Assembly (NCBI GenBank): GCA_030015575.1
Contig: JASDDO010000001.1
Span: forward strand, 327,269,595-327,333,594
DNA length: 64,000 nucleotides
Direction: 5' to 3'
From: Agapanthus africanus
Taxonomy: Eukaryota > Streptophyta > Magnoliopsida > Asparagales > Amaryllidaceae
Both the position numbers and the translations under genes were made by a program. Under the pieces are notes generated by a model. It did no database searches. It worked only from the letters and a program-made list of their open reading frames with translations, and had not been told where the DNA came from. This document shows, in pieces, positions 9,160 through 20,094 of the stretch. Each line of letters opens with the position of its first letter. Position 1 is the first letter of the stretch.

Positions 9160-9948
9160 CTAAGACGACTCTCGTCCCAACCACGGCACAAAGTGTAAAA
9201 ACAACAAGCAAAACATCGAAAGAACATACGAATTAAGGATACCTGAAAACTCTGCATTGGACGCCCGTGCGTCCCGATAAGTAGAACAAGACTCTCGTGT
9301 CTGCCCTCTACCCGTAACTGGTTGAAATCTTCCTCTGCCAACCTGACCCCTCTGAGCGTACCCTTCACGACTGCGACCTCTCCGAGTACGCATCTGATGC
9401 GGTGCTAAGGAACAATTCCAGATAAGGTGATGAAGGCTTCCGCACCAGAAACATCCACGCGGCGACTGCTGACCCTCCTGGGGATGAGAGCAGAACGACT
9501 GTCCACGTCCTAAGCCTCTGCCACTCCCACGACGGTCATGAAATCTGTCTCGACGACTAGGCCTCTGTCTCTGGGTTGGTACACCGGTACGAGTTCCCCA
9601 CTGTTCCGGAACTCTCCGAGTCTCTGGAAGGCATGTCTCGTAAACTTGGGCTACATCCACTGGTGCTATGTATGTGACGGACTGCTGCATGCTGATCGCA
9701 AGGAACAACTGGTTAACAGGGGTGACAACCTCCTGTCGCTGCGCTCGAACAACCTCAATCAATGAACTCATTGCCTGCCACATGTCCTGCATCTCTGCCA
9801 CAAGCCTAACGATACTTTCTGTCAAAGGCGAAACCGTCTGCACCTGTGCAACAAGCGTGCCATCCTGGTCGGTGCTCGTCTCACCCGAACCTACTCTGAC
9901 CTCGGCCCTCGCCGCATCACTCTGAGTCCCCATAGTCATCGGCGACAA
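9160..9948 (-). CDS. Shortened gypsy Gag with CCHC zinc knuckle (D1)
   Basis: A 262-codon minus-strand frame. The N-terminal part (MGTQSDAARAEVRV..) has a helical stretch (LVAEMQDMWQAMSSLIEVV). An arginine/glycine-rich tail carries CFWCGSLHHLIWNC, a complete CX2CX4HX4C knuckle of retrotransposon Gag. The central capsid-like domain usual in gypsy Gag is missing: the N-terminal helix runs almost directly into the basic tail. D2 has the same shortened layout, so the deletion was inherited by the family. The last ~30 codons (CLLFLHFVPWLGRESS) probably read past the real Gag end into the Gag-Pol junction. The protein may be made but is unlikely to form particles alone. Confidence 0.7.
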   Translation of the reverse strand: MSPMTMGTQSDAARAEVRVGSGETSTDQDGTLVAQVQTVSPLTESIVRLVAEMQDMWQAMSSLIEVVRAQRQEVVTPVNQLFLAISMQQSVTYIAPVDVAQVYETCLPETRRVPEQWGTRTGVPTQRQRPSRRDRFHDRRGSGRGLGRGQSFCSHPQEGQQSPRGCFWCGSLHHLIWNCSLAPHQMRTRRGRSREGYAQRGQVGRGRFQPVTGRGQTRESCSTYRDARASNAEFSGILNSYVLSMFCLLFLHFVPWLGRESS

Positions 9949-10150
9949 GGCTATAAACGGAAAAAAGGATTCAATAAGAACACGGAAATCGAATCACAAG
10001 GAAGGAATTTCAAGCAATCTGTACTTAGGTCACTTTAGGCGGAGTACTGCATCGTGAGTATGCTGCAGACATACACACACTACGTTACTCTGCTTAAGCT
10101 ACCTACTCCATCATACCAAGGTCATCCTACTCTCTGAAAGGTAAAACCTA

Positions 10151-10164
10151 GCGCTCTGATACCA
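10151..10164 (-). other. Primer binding site of gypsy D1
   Basis: On the minus strand TGGTATCAGAGCGC, four bases after the LTR end GTGACA. It is complementary to initiator tRNA-Met. Confidence 0.9.
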
Positions 10165-11391
10165 ACTTTGTCACGACCCGAAAATTTGGCACGTGACGGC
10201 CCTAATACCATGCAACGCCTACAGACGTAACGCAGTAAAAGAAATCCAAAACCCAGAAATCTAAACCATGAAAATACGGAAAAGACAATAAAAGATAATA
10301 GGAGTTTTGAAACATTTGAAATTTACAACCCAAATTCTTTAAAATTCCAACTTTATTTTCTTTAATATTTTGGCAGCACCTCCTTTGTAAAAACTAGCCC
10401 CAAAATGGGTACAACATAAATATAAAGTAAAGCATCCCCAAACGGGAGCAAAATACACGCCCAAAGGCGGAAAACAACCACCACAACAAATATACGACGC
10501 CGTAGCAAAGAACTAAGAGACAATAAAAAGGAAACTGTATAAAAGACAACAAATCCACAATAATATACAATACCGTCCTCACCAAGTCTCTAAGTCACAA
10601 CATAATAGTAGATGGAGAGTACAAGATACAACGAATATACAATACAAAATACAGATAACCACCAAAACCCACCTAAGCAAAACGGCACACTGTGAGTCGA
10701 TTTGGTATCTGTAGCAAAAGATGATAGATGAATAGCCAGCCTCGACTACTCTGGGGAAACACCTGCAAACACTGTGGCACAACGGGGGTGAGTTGCCAAC
10801 TCGTGAATAGAAAATAACATATACAGGTAATCGCGAGTATGCACGTACAACGCGAATCTAAGATATGAAATTAATAGCAATAACAGGTCATAAGAATGCA
10901 GAATAATGGAAAGTACACTAGCAGGTACAACCAATATATATAACAGTAAAGATATGACAACTGTATGCAATAATCATGCAATAATGATACGAGGATATAA
11001 ATATGCAACAATCATGAAAGGTACACTAACAGGTACTGCTAATGCATGAAGCAGTGTACAAACAATAAATGTGGAGTATGGAAAGAAGTATGTCATTTCC
11101 CCGGAATCCTGACATCGTGGTAGGATCACAATCCAGCAAGACATTCAATATCCCAATTCCTCAAATCAGCCCCCCAAGTTGGGCTCTCATATCATATAAG
11201 TCTCACATCTCCTCAATGTACAATATCGAATAGATCTCCTATATCCCGAATGTACAAAATCAAGTGAGTCCCGTATATATCCAATATCCAATCTCAAATG
11301 AATCTCCTATATCCCAAGTACCAGATTTCAAGTAACATTCTAACATCCTAATTATATTTGCATAAATAAAAATGATGAGGTCAATACACAT

Positions 11392-11462
11392 ATATTAGTG
11401 TCCCATTCCACTAATATTGGTGTAAGGGTATATATAACAACGGCTAAATCCCCTGTTATATA
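11392..11462. other. Two adjacent hairpins in gypsy LTR (D1)
   Basis: ATATTAGTG/CACTAATAT (11392-11417, 9-bp perfect stem, loop TCCCATTC), then TATATAACA (11431-11439) with TGTTATATA (11454-11462). D2 has counterparts at 27862-27887 and 27911-27938, where both loops read TCCCAT(T/C)CC although the stems differ. Confidence 0.65.
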
Positions 11463-13057
11463 TACAAAGTAATTAGAAATATCATGAAACCAATGTGCCA
11501 AGCATCGACATAGAAATGCTGATCCATCAGGTGCTGTCTCCATGACTGGCCCCCTGATAGGTACGTATCATACGCTATCCCGAAAGCTCGAGTGCCTAGC
11601 TCTGACCCTCGCCTCTCGACGTATTCATACGTACATGACTCCCATCGGTATCCACATGATAGCCGCTGAGTCATTGGTCCTGTCACCGGAAAGTATGGTT
11701 CCCCTAAGCCTCATCGCCTGACACCACGACATCGTTCTTGCTTCGGGGTACCTCCGGGCCCCACCATGTACCCGCACACGGACCCCTCCTTTCCTCGCGT
11801 TGGGTATACACATCGTAAACGACAAATCTCATGGTGGTTGCTGAAATATCATATCAAGGAAAACCAGGTTTTTCAATTAATGCATAATTTCATGAACTAC
11901 CATGGTTCCCAAATCCAGAAAACATCATGAAAATTCCATATCTCAATGCGAAAATCCATGAATAAAGTATACGCATCATAAATCTGAAATGCGAGCATAT
12001 AAAGGAAATGCAACAATTAACTGTAACAAGTTAATATAATATCATGCGATTCCTATTTTCTCCAATTCTACATAACATCAGGTAAAGGTAAACATGTAGC
12101 TATAACCAGATAAATGTGTAAACATAAAGGTATAGCAAGGTATAAATATCTACCTATAAGTAATGATGTAATATACCCCCTGGGTATAAGTGAAGTATGT
12201 CTATAAGGTACACCTGTAGCTATGTCACAAAGTGTGTATATACCTAAAACTGATGGCACAATACCCTATAGGTATATAGGTATCTAGCATGTAAATACAT
12301 GAAGGCATATATGTAAGCATGTAATTATACAGGTATGTTATATGTCATATGCGATCAGAAATATGAATAAATGTCACAATGTCCCTAACCAAGCAATATC
12401 CTAACTATAAATGGTTTGTGTGTGACATGGCAATTATTGACGGTGTTTGTAGCATACAATCAGTGCTCGTGCAACATGAATCGTCAATAGTATGTGCAGT
12501 GTCCTACTACTACTAGTCAAGGCACAACTACATCTAAATAATAGGGTAAAGGCGCAATTCTAACAATAACGTAGAATATGCGACACGTGATAAAATCTCT
12601 AGCCCTGACGCATAACTCCAGCGGGCGATTCCCCTGTAGATGTTAAATCTACTCACAAACGCTCCTGGCTAGGTGAAGTCTACCACCTGTTTTCCTTTTG
12701 TAGCAGCGTCCGAAGTCCCCGCCTACGAACCTGCAACAAGATACGATAAAGCAAATATATATCAATAATAACCTAAAATACAAACAATCTACACGGACCA
12801 ACACGACACACAAACGTACACTAAAGGATTCGTATTGTAGCTAACGCGTATAGCTACACTACGAAACCAACTCAGACAAACAGTAATACAAAACACGCAC
12901 CGTATCGGATAACGTATCGCACGAAACGAAACACTAGAAATAGGCAAATGATCCCAGATTTTTCTGTGCTAACCAATTGTAAAAATTGCAAGTACCATGA
13001 GCCTACACATAACACCAGAGACCCTCTGCACCAAAAACCAACACCCAGGTCCCTACT

Positions 13058-13078
13058 CTGGCCGCAAATTGCGGCCAG
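13058..13078. other. 21-bp palindrome in gypsy LTR (D1)
   Basis: CTGGCCGCAA, one central base, TTGCGGCCAG. Perfect also in D2 (29534-29554); degraded in both LTRs of G (49017-49037, 57921-57941). Confidence 0.8.
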
Positions 13079-13903
13079 ATCGAATAAATCTGCGGCCGTA
13101 GTATGGGGAAATGGGTTCGTATTTTGTGGGTAGGTTCTAGGTCTCTATACTAGTCTACTGTCCCGTCAATTTTTGCAACACACCTTTAGTTTAACAGCAG
13201 ATCATTCGGGACCATAAAACGACACTAAAAAATACGATATTTACCCGAAACGATACGATACGCGAAAAAAACAACAACTTTAAAGATAAGCTACACAAAA
13301 ATAACTCAAACAATAGAAAAGAAACAATACCTAACCAAAAGAACACAAAGATCCTAGCTTTGTGCATACCAAGGCAAGCAAGAGGGAAAATCCAAGGAGA
13401 AGATGTGATTTTGTGATGATTTTGGTGATTTGTGATGGATTTGTGTTGGAAATGGGAGAGTGTTTAGTTGAGAGAGAGTGTGAGATGAGGAAATGAGAGA
13501 GGGTGTGAGGTTAAAGAGAGAGGGAGGTGAGTGTAGGAAGGAAAAGAGAGTGAGTGTATCCAATGCATTAATTAACCATTAATGCATTCCCATACACCTC
13601 ATCACTCAAACAAAATATCTTTCTCTCATCTCACAAATGATCTAGGGAATAGGGTTAAGGATTGAATTAACTAGGATTAAAGCAATGAGATTAGATTAGG
13701 GTTAAGTGTCATGGTTGCTAAGAACAAAATTAGCACAAACAAATCCTCGCATTTACATGCACACGTGTGTGCAAGCTTATAAAAAATAATAATAAATTAT
13801 TAATTAAATGTTATAAAATGTGAGGAACCCGAAATGGTAAACTTTTTACAGTAAACCCGCATTAACGTCTAAACGATCACTAACCGAAATCTAAGGCGTT
13901 ACA

Positions 13904-14316
13904 GAAATGGTTTCAATGTACATACAGTTGCAGTGGGAGAGTATCATTTGGGGTTGCCGTCAGGATGTATATTGGTTTTGAACCCATGTTATTTTGTACC
14001 TAGTATGCTTTGTAATATAATATCCGTTTCTTTGTTAGACAATGAAGGATATAATTTTGTATTGCAGAACAATGTTATGAACATTCACCTGAATCAAATG
14101 TTGGTTGGGTATAGTATGCTTAATAACGGGATATACGTCCTAAATCAACACACAGTTTTCAGTATACAACACACTAATAAAAGAAAACTTTCAGAAATAA
14201 ATGAAGCTTTTGTTTGGCACTGTAGACTTGGTCATATTAACGAAACAAGACTAAACAAGTTACACAAAGATGGATATTTAAACCCTTTTGAATATAAATC
14301 TTATGTGACTTGCTAG
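13904..14316 (+). pseudogene. Protease end and pre-integrase region of copia B
   Basis: Frame opening at the D1 junction and readable as VGEYHLGLPSGCILVL.. through HCRLGHINETRL, collinear with residues after DTGSGS in copia A. The protease active site is on the far side of D1. A TAG at 14314-14316 replaces the glutamine of the CQSC zinc site (CAG in A). Confidence 0.85.
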
Positions 14317-15428
14317 TCTTGTATCAAGGGTAAAATGACCAAAACTCCGTTTACCGGACATGGAGAAAGAGCTACTGAGCTCTTAGGCCTCATACATAGT
14401 GATGTATGTGGGCCAATGTCTACACAAGCTAGAGGCAGTTTTTCATACTTCATTACTTTCACTGATGATTTCTCAAGATTCGGTCATGTATTTTATTAAA
14501 GCACAAATCCGAAGCTTTCGAGAAATTCACTGAATATAAACAAGAAGTAGAAAAACAAACTGGCTTATGCATCAAAATGCTTCGATCAGATCGAGGTGGG
14601 GAGTACCTCAGTACAGAGTTTGCAAACTTCCTAAAAGAGAATGGGATTCTCTCTCAGCTCACTCCTCCTTACACACCACAGCACAGCGGTGTGTCAGAAC
14701 GACGGAATCGGACCCTATTGGATATGGTCCATTCCATGATGAGTGATGCTGAGTTACCCGTCTCATTTTGGGGGCATACATTGGAAACTGCAGCGTTTCT
14801 ACTGAACAGGGTTCCAACCAAAACCGTGTTTACCGCACCATATGAGATATGGCATGCGAAGAGACCATCTCTTAAGAGAATTAAGATTTGGGGTTGCCCG
14901 GCCTATGTTAAAAAGCAGAATCCGGACAAACTCGAGACACGGTCGGTCATGTGTAATTTTGTGGGATATCCAAAGAATTCTTATGGATATCTATTCTACC
15001 ACAAGGAGGAACAAAAGGTGTTTGTTTCTCAGTATCCCACATTCTTGGAAAAAGAGTTTTTCACAGATAAAGCTGATGGCAATGTGGTGGATCTAGAAGA
15101 GGTTCTAGAGACACAAACTACAAATGACGACTTGGTTGAACCGGCTGTTGCAATAGAAACTGAGGAACCTCGACCACTCCGTAGGTCAGGTTGGACTTCT
15201 CGCCCACCGGAGAGGTACTGCGGTTTCCTCATTGATGGTGATAGAGAAGACTGCATCATGGAGGATGATGATCCTACCAGCTTTCAGCAAGCTATCACGA
15301 GTGGAGACTCTGTGAAGTGGCTGGATGCCATGAGATCCGAAATGGAGTTTATGTACATCAACAAAGTATGGACTTTGGACGTTGTACCCCCTAGGGTAAA
15401 ACCTGTGGGGGTGCAAATGGATCTTTAA
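14317..15428 (+). pseudogene. Integrase and linker of copia B
   Basis: Continues in frame after the 14314 stop through HSDVCGP (first catalytic D). A one-base loss near 14480-14500, compared with A, shifts the frame; the open part 14577-15428 then carries LRSDRGGEY and GVSERRNRT with 35 residues between D and E. The integrase C-terminus (WGCPAYVKK.., VGYPKNS) and the linker LRRSGWTSRPPERY follow. An extra G near 15410 shifts the frame again and produces the TAA at 15426. Confidence 0.87.
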
Positions 15429-16848
15429 AAGAAAGATTGGTGTAGATGGGCAGGTAGAGACCTATAAGGCAAGACTTGTAGCTAAGGGTTTTCGTCAAAG
15501 ACTAGGTTTGGACTATGACGAGACTTTTTCTCCTGTAGCCATGCTTAAATCCATTCGGATCCTACTTGCTATTGCTGCTCACTACGACTATGAAATCTGG
15601 CAGATGGACGTTAAAACGGTATTTCTAAATGGAGATTTAGAAGAATGCATTTATATGGATGAGCCATAGGGCTTCATTGACAGTGGGAGTAGAGGGAAAG
15701 CATGCAGATTGCTTAAATCCATTTATGGGTTAAAGCAGGCATCACGGAGTTGGAACATCTGTTTCGATGATGTTATCAAAGAGTTTGATTTCATCAAAAA
15801 TCCAGATGAACCTTGTATTTATAAGAAGGCTGTAGGGAGAACTGTCACATTCCTCGTATTGTACGTGGATGACATTCTTCTGATAGGAAATGATATTCCT
15901 ATGCTACAGTCGGTCAAATCTTTCTTATCACTAAGGTTCTCCATGAAGGACCTGAGTGATGCCACATACATTCTGGGCATTAGGATCTATAGGGATAGAT
16001 CCAAGAGGTTATTGGGATTGTCCCAAACCAGGTACATCAACACCATCCTAAAAAGGTTTAGTATGGAAGACTCCAAGCGGGGTGCCTTACCCGCTTGCCA
16101 TGGGGTCACTCTCTCTAAGGACTCTTGCTCAAAGACCGATGAAGAGAGAGCTCGCATGAGCATTATACCCTATGCTTCGGCAGTAGGATCTATAATGTAT
16201 GCGATGTTATGTACACGCCCAGATGTAGCTTATGCACTTAGTGTTGTAAGCAGGTATCAATCCAACCCAGGGGAGAATCACTGGATAGCTGTGAAGAACA
16301 TTTTTAAGTACTTGCGAAGGACTAAAGAATTGTTCTTGGTGTATGGTAATGGAGATCTCCAAATGAAGGCCTTTACCGATTCGAGCTTCCAGAGCGATAA
16401 GGACGACAGCAAATCTATCTTCGGGTTTGTATTTACCCTCAATGGAGGGGCGGTAAGTTGGAAGAGTTCCAAACATGATACCGTTGCAGACTCTATAATG
16501 GAGGCTGAGTACATTGCTGCAAATGATGCCGCCAAGGAAGCCATCTGGATGAAGAAGTTCGTCTCGGAGCTAGGAGTAGTTCCAACCATTATTGATCCAA
16601 TACCATTGTATTGTGATAATAATGGGGCTATGGCGTTAGCCAAGGAGCCCAGGTCCCATCAGCGGTCCAGACACATCCTGAGGCGCTTTCATTTGATCCA
16701 GGAGATTGTAGATCACCGCGAGATCGAGATTAGGAGAGTAGACATAAAGAATAACGCCGCGGATCCACTCACCAAGGCCCTCCCTCAGCCGCAGCATGAG
16801 CGACTTTTTGAGATGTTGGGTATGAGATACGCCAATAACTGGCCTTAG
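15429..16848 (+). pseudogene. RT and RNase H of copia B
   Basis: After the frameshift, RT reads in one frame: ARLVAKGFRQ, then MDVKTVFLNG, a TAG at 15667-15669 (glutamic acid in A), and 379 uninterrupted codons from 15709. These hold YGLKQASRSW, YVDD (residue 52 of that stretch) and PDVAYALS. RNase H follows with AFTDSSF, IMEAEYIA and YCDNNGAMALA, ending ADPLTKAL..NNWP at a natural TAG. The catalytic residues are intact. Only one stop and two frameshifts separate the visible B frame from continuity. Confidence 0.9.
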
Positions 16849-16862
16849 TGCAAGTGGGAGAT

Positions 16863-18938
16863 TGTTGGATATATGTATGCCCTAGAGGCCATTATATGAT
16901 AGTGGATGTATTTATACATGTATATATATATATATATTCAGTGTACATTCTTGCTCGACATGATAGTATGCTATCTGGTTCTTCTTTATCTGACATGTTG
17001 ACTTGATCATGTTTTTATTCATTCATACATGTTGATAAAGCCCCGAGGATATAGGCTTGACTACTATGATTATGATGGAGATCATACTAGTGGGACATCT
17101 GTAGTTTATAAGCATATCCTGAAAAGTCCCTAGTCGTAGGTGTATCGAGATGGGGCATCGATATACCAGAGTAGACTAGCGTATATGATACTAGACCTAT
17201 ATGATGGGCGATGGATGTTCCCACATTCATTGATGTTTGACATCGAGATCATATATGGGTGCTCAGTGGTGACTGGGTACACTGGATGGACTCACCGAGA
17301 ACTCCTATATGGAATTATATCTATCGTCGGATAGCAGTTCTCAGGTGACACTGGTACAGATTAGTCTGTAGACCCGAGATCGTCATAGAGTCTTGTGTGT
17401 TCTCCCATTGTACTTTGATTACTACCCTACAATGGCTCTATTGAGTCGTGCAAACAGGTGGCCGTTGGGTACAGTCCTGAGACACACGAAGGCGATGAGC
17501 GATAGGAGGGGTTTCGTCTCTCCCGGTATTGGGAGTTGATGCTGTGCTGTGCTTAATTGGCTATATCAGTAAGTCCCTGGCCAGGGCTGTTGAGATTTAC
17601 TGATAAGTGTTATCAGTAGTTTCTCGATCTGTTATAGACCATTCATCGGCACGACTTATTGAGTTATTGGGGTCGACGTTACCATCCCTAGACTCGATAT
17701 GCACCATATCTGACGAAGAGACCGGACTGTACGGTAGTGTTGTTGGTTGGCTCGACGGGAGTTGTGACAGGTTCGCTTGTTTTCTTCTAATCGCTCAATA
17801 CCCAGTTGGCCGTTATGTTTAGCTGACCGCTTGCGGCTTGGGGGTGCTTGATATGATCATCACCCACTGCCGGCGTATTGATGAGTCTTAGAGTCCCACA
17901 ATGGAGTTGCCTAGTCCAGGCGCAATGATGTGGTGCGCATATGAGATATGTGCATGGACCCAGTTAAAATACGCGTATGAGATACTGTATATTAATCGGG
18001 CGGTTTGCTTTTGGTCGGGTCGTATGCGATATGACCGGTTTGCTAAATCAAATGTTGATTTATCATTGACCATTAGTTTCTCACTTTAAACCCTTTCTTG
18101 TCTTTTTGTTGTATGCATGCATGTATGCATTTATTCTCATTCATGCACATAGGATGTGCATGCACACATACATGCATACATAATTTTATCATGGTTGTTG
18201 ATATAGTGGATGGTGGCAATATAAGACTCACACCATATATAAATATATAGATATTATTTTTTTGAAAAGAAAAATGGAAATGGAAATTGTTATCATGGTT
18301 TAATATTTTATTCTTGCACTAACCGTTTGGTTTAACCATGATTCATTTTCTATGGCCATTTTTGATCCAAAACAAATATCTAGATATTTTATAACTATGG
18401 TTAAGAATGAGAAAGAGAATATATATATATTTTCATTTCTCATTTTTATTCATAAGCTTATCATTATCTGAGCTCTTCACAAGCCATCATCTTCTTCCTC
18501 CTTTCTCTCTTGCTATCTAGTTTTCTCAAGTAAGCAAAAGAGTCATCAAGTTAGGGTTTTAAAGTGAGAAAACAAACCACATCACCATTCTACACTAGTC
18601 TTGCCCATTAGTCTAGAGTGTTAGCTTCTACTTCTTCTCTTGATCTAGTGGAGCTTCAAGCTTGGACAAAGAGGACTCCGGGTGGATCGTCGTGGACCTA
18701 GAGGATCTCAAGTGAACCTTTTTCCAACCCTCAAGTAGCCAAGGAGTCTAGCGTAGGGAGCTACAGAGGTTGTACTCTCAAAACCCTAGCTTTTACTACT
18801 TGTGTTATTGTTAAAGTTATGCTACCATATATTTTCTAGCATGATCCTTAAGATAGTTTCTTTAGCACCATATAAATTTTAAATATGGCATGTGTGTTGC
18901 CTCCAAACCCTTGTAGTGGTGCTGTAGGAACCCCTTCA
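16863..18938 (+). repeat. 3' LTR of copia B (2076 bp)
   Basis: Starts TGTTGGATATATG after the tract GCAAGTGGGAGAT and ends CCTTCA. It is a different subfamily from A and C, but has CCCTGGCCAGGG (17575-17586) and the same U3 hairpins with altered stems, for example GATGT-ttg-ACATC (17232-17244) and TATGAT/ATCATA (17071-17086). A short (TA)n lies near 16921-16936. Confidence 0.9.
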
Positions 18939-20080
18939 GCAAGTTGCTTAAGTCCATTTATGGACTAAAGCAGGCATCGCAGAGTTGGAACATCTGTTTT
19001 GATGAGACGGTCAAAAAATTTGGCTTTATAAAAAAATCCAGATGAACCATGCATCTATAGTAAAATTGTAGCACGAAATGTTGTATTCCTCGTTTTATAC
19101 GTGGATGACATTCTCTTGATAGGAAATGACATTCCTATGCTACAATCTGTCAAAGGGTTCTCACACAGGTTCTCCATGAAAGACCTCGGTGATGCTTCTT
19201 ACATTCTGGGTATCCGGATCCATCGTGATAGGTCCAAGAGGATATTAGGACTTTCACAGTCCAGGTACTTCGACACCATACTGAAGAGGTTCAGTATGGA
19301 AGATTCCAAGCGCGGTAATCTACCGGCTTGTCATGGGATCACCCTCTCCAAAGAGATGTCTCCCAAGACTGATTTGGAAAGGGATCACATGTCTATTATA
19401 CCATACGCTTCTGCGGTAGGCTCTATAATGTATGCGATGTTGTGTACCAGACCAGATGTAGCTTATGCACTGAGTGTGGTAAGCCGGTATCAGTCAAACC
19501 CTGGGGAGAAGCACTGGATAGCGGTAAAGAACATTCTGAAGTACCTCAGAAGGACTAAGGACATGTTTTTGGTTTACGGTGGAAAAGACCTCCAGATGGA
19601 GGCCTTTGCTGACTCCAGCTTCCAGAGTGACAAGGATGACTCTAAATCCATGTCGGGTTATGTCTTTACCCTCAATAGAGGGGCGGTGTGTTGGAAGAGT
19701 TCCAAACAGGAAACTGTTGCTGACTCAACGATGGAAGCGGAATATATCGTTGCATCTGATGCCGCAAAAGAAGCCGTTTGGATGAGGAAGTTCTTGACAG
19801 AACTTCAGGTGGTTCCGTCCATTGTTGCTCAATACCTCTGTATTGTGACAACAACGGGGATATAGCTTTAGCGAAGGAACCCAGGTCCCATCAGAAGTCC
19901 AGACACATCTTGAGGCGGTATCACCTGATCCGGAAGATCGTGGATCGCCGGGAGATCGAGGTTCGGAGGGTTGCTACAGAAGATAACACTGCAGATCCAT
20001 TCACAAAGGCCATACCCCAGACTCAGTTCGAGCGGCTGATCGAGATGATGGGTCTTCGATACGCCAGTACATGGCCTTAG
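18939..20080 (+). pseudogene. RT (C-terminal) and RNase H of copia C
   Basis: Starts mid-RT at the KLLKSIYGLKQAS block. An extra A near 19030 shifts the frame, after which YVDD (19098-19109) and the rest of RT are open to about 19840. A three-base deletion near 19157 removes one residue compared with A. A one-base loss near 19838 shifts the frame, and the last part ([15 protein letters not shown].. to STWP) is read in the frame ending at 20080. RNase H acidic residues (AFADSSF, TMEAEY, YCDNNG) remain. The sequence is closer to A than to B. Confidence 0.88.
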
Positions 20081-20094
20081 TGTAAGTGGGAGAT

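Larger units (their letters stand above)
9153..13903 (-). mobile_element. Gypsy element D1, 5' portion (minus strand)
   Basis: On the minus strand the order is a 3.7-kb LTR (13903 down to 10169), primer site, then gag. The element is cut at 9153 by insertion of copia A; the rest lies left of the window. On the other side D1 meets copia B internal sequence at 13904 (expected duplication GAAAT). It belongs to the same family as D2: the sequence at 9153 onward aligns with D2 at about 25484. Confidence 0.9.
10169..13903 (-). repeat. 5' LTR of gypsy D1 (3735 bp)
   Basis: In its own orientation it starts TGTAACGCC and ends GGGTCGTGACA. No convincing gene lies inside. It contains the palindrome CTGGCCGCAA-A-TTGCGGCCAG (13058-13078), two adjacent hairpins (11392-11462), a short degenerate tandem region near 10890-11050, another of TATATCC-type units near 11190-11340, and GGTATA-rich degenerate repeats near 12060-12360. 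Confidence 0.92.
13904..18938 (+). mobile_element. Copia element B, 3' part
   Basis: Begins within the protease region where gypsy D1 interrupts it, runs through IN, RT and RNase H to a complete 2076-bp LTR ending CA at 18938. The next bases (GCAAG) continue an RT gene of copia C exactly in register, so B lies inside C and GCAAG should be its site duplication. Leader, gag and 5' LTR are off-window to the left. Confidence 0.88.

Noticed and set aside
12948-13133. 61-codon frame in D1 LTR containing the GGCCGC palindrome
   Set aside because: Short, not conserved as a frame in D2, no domain.
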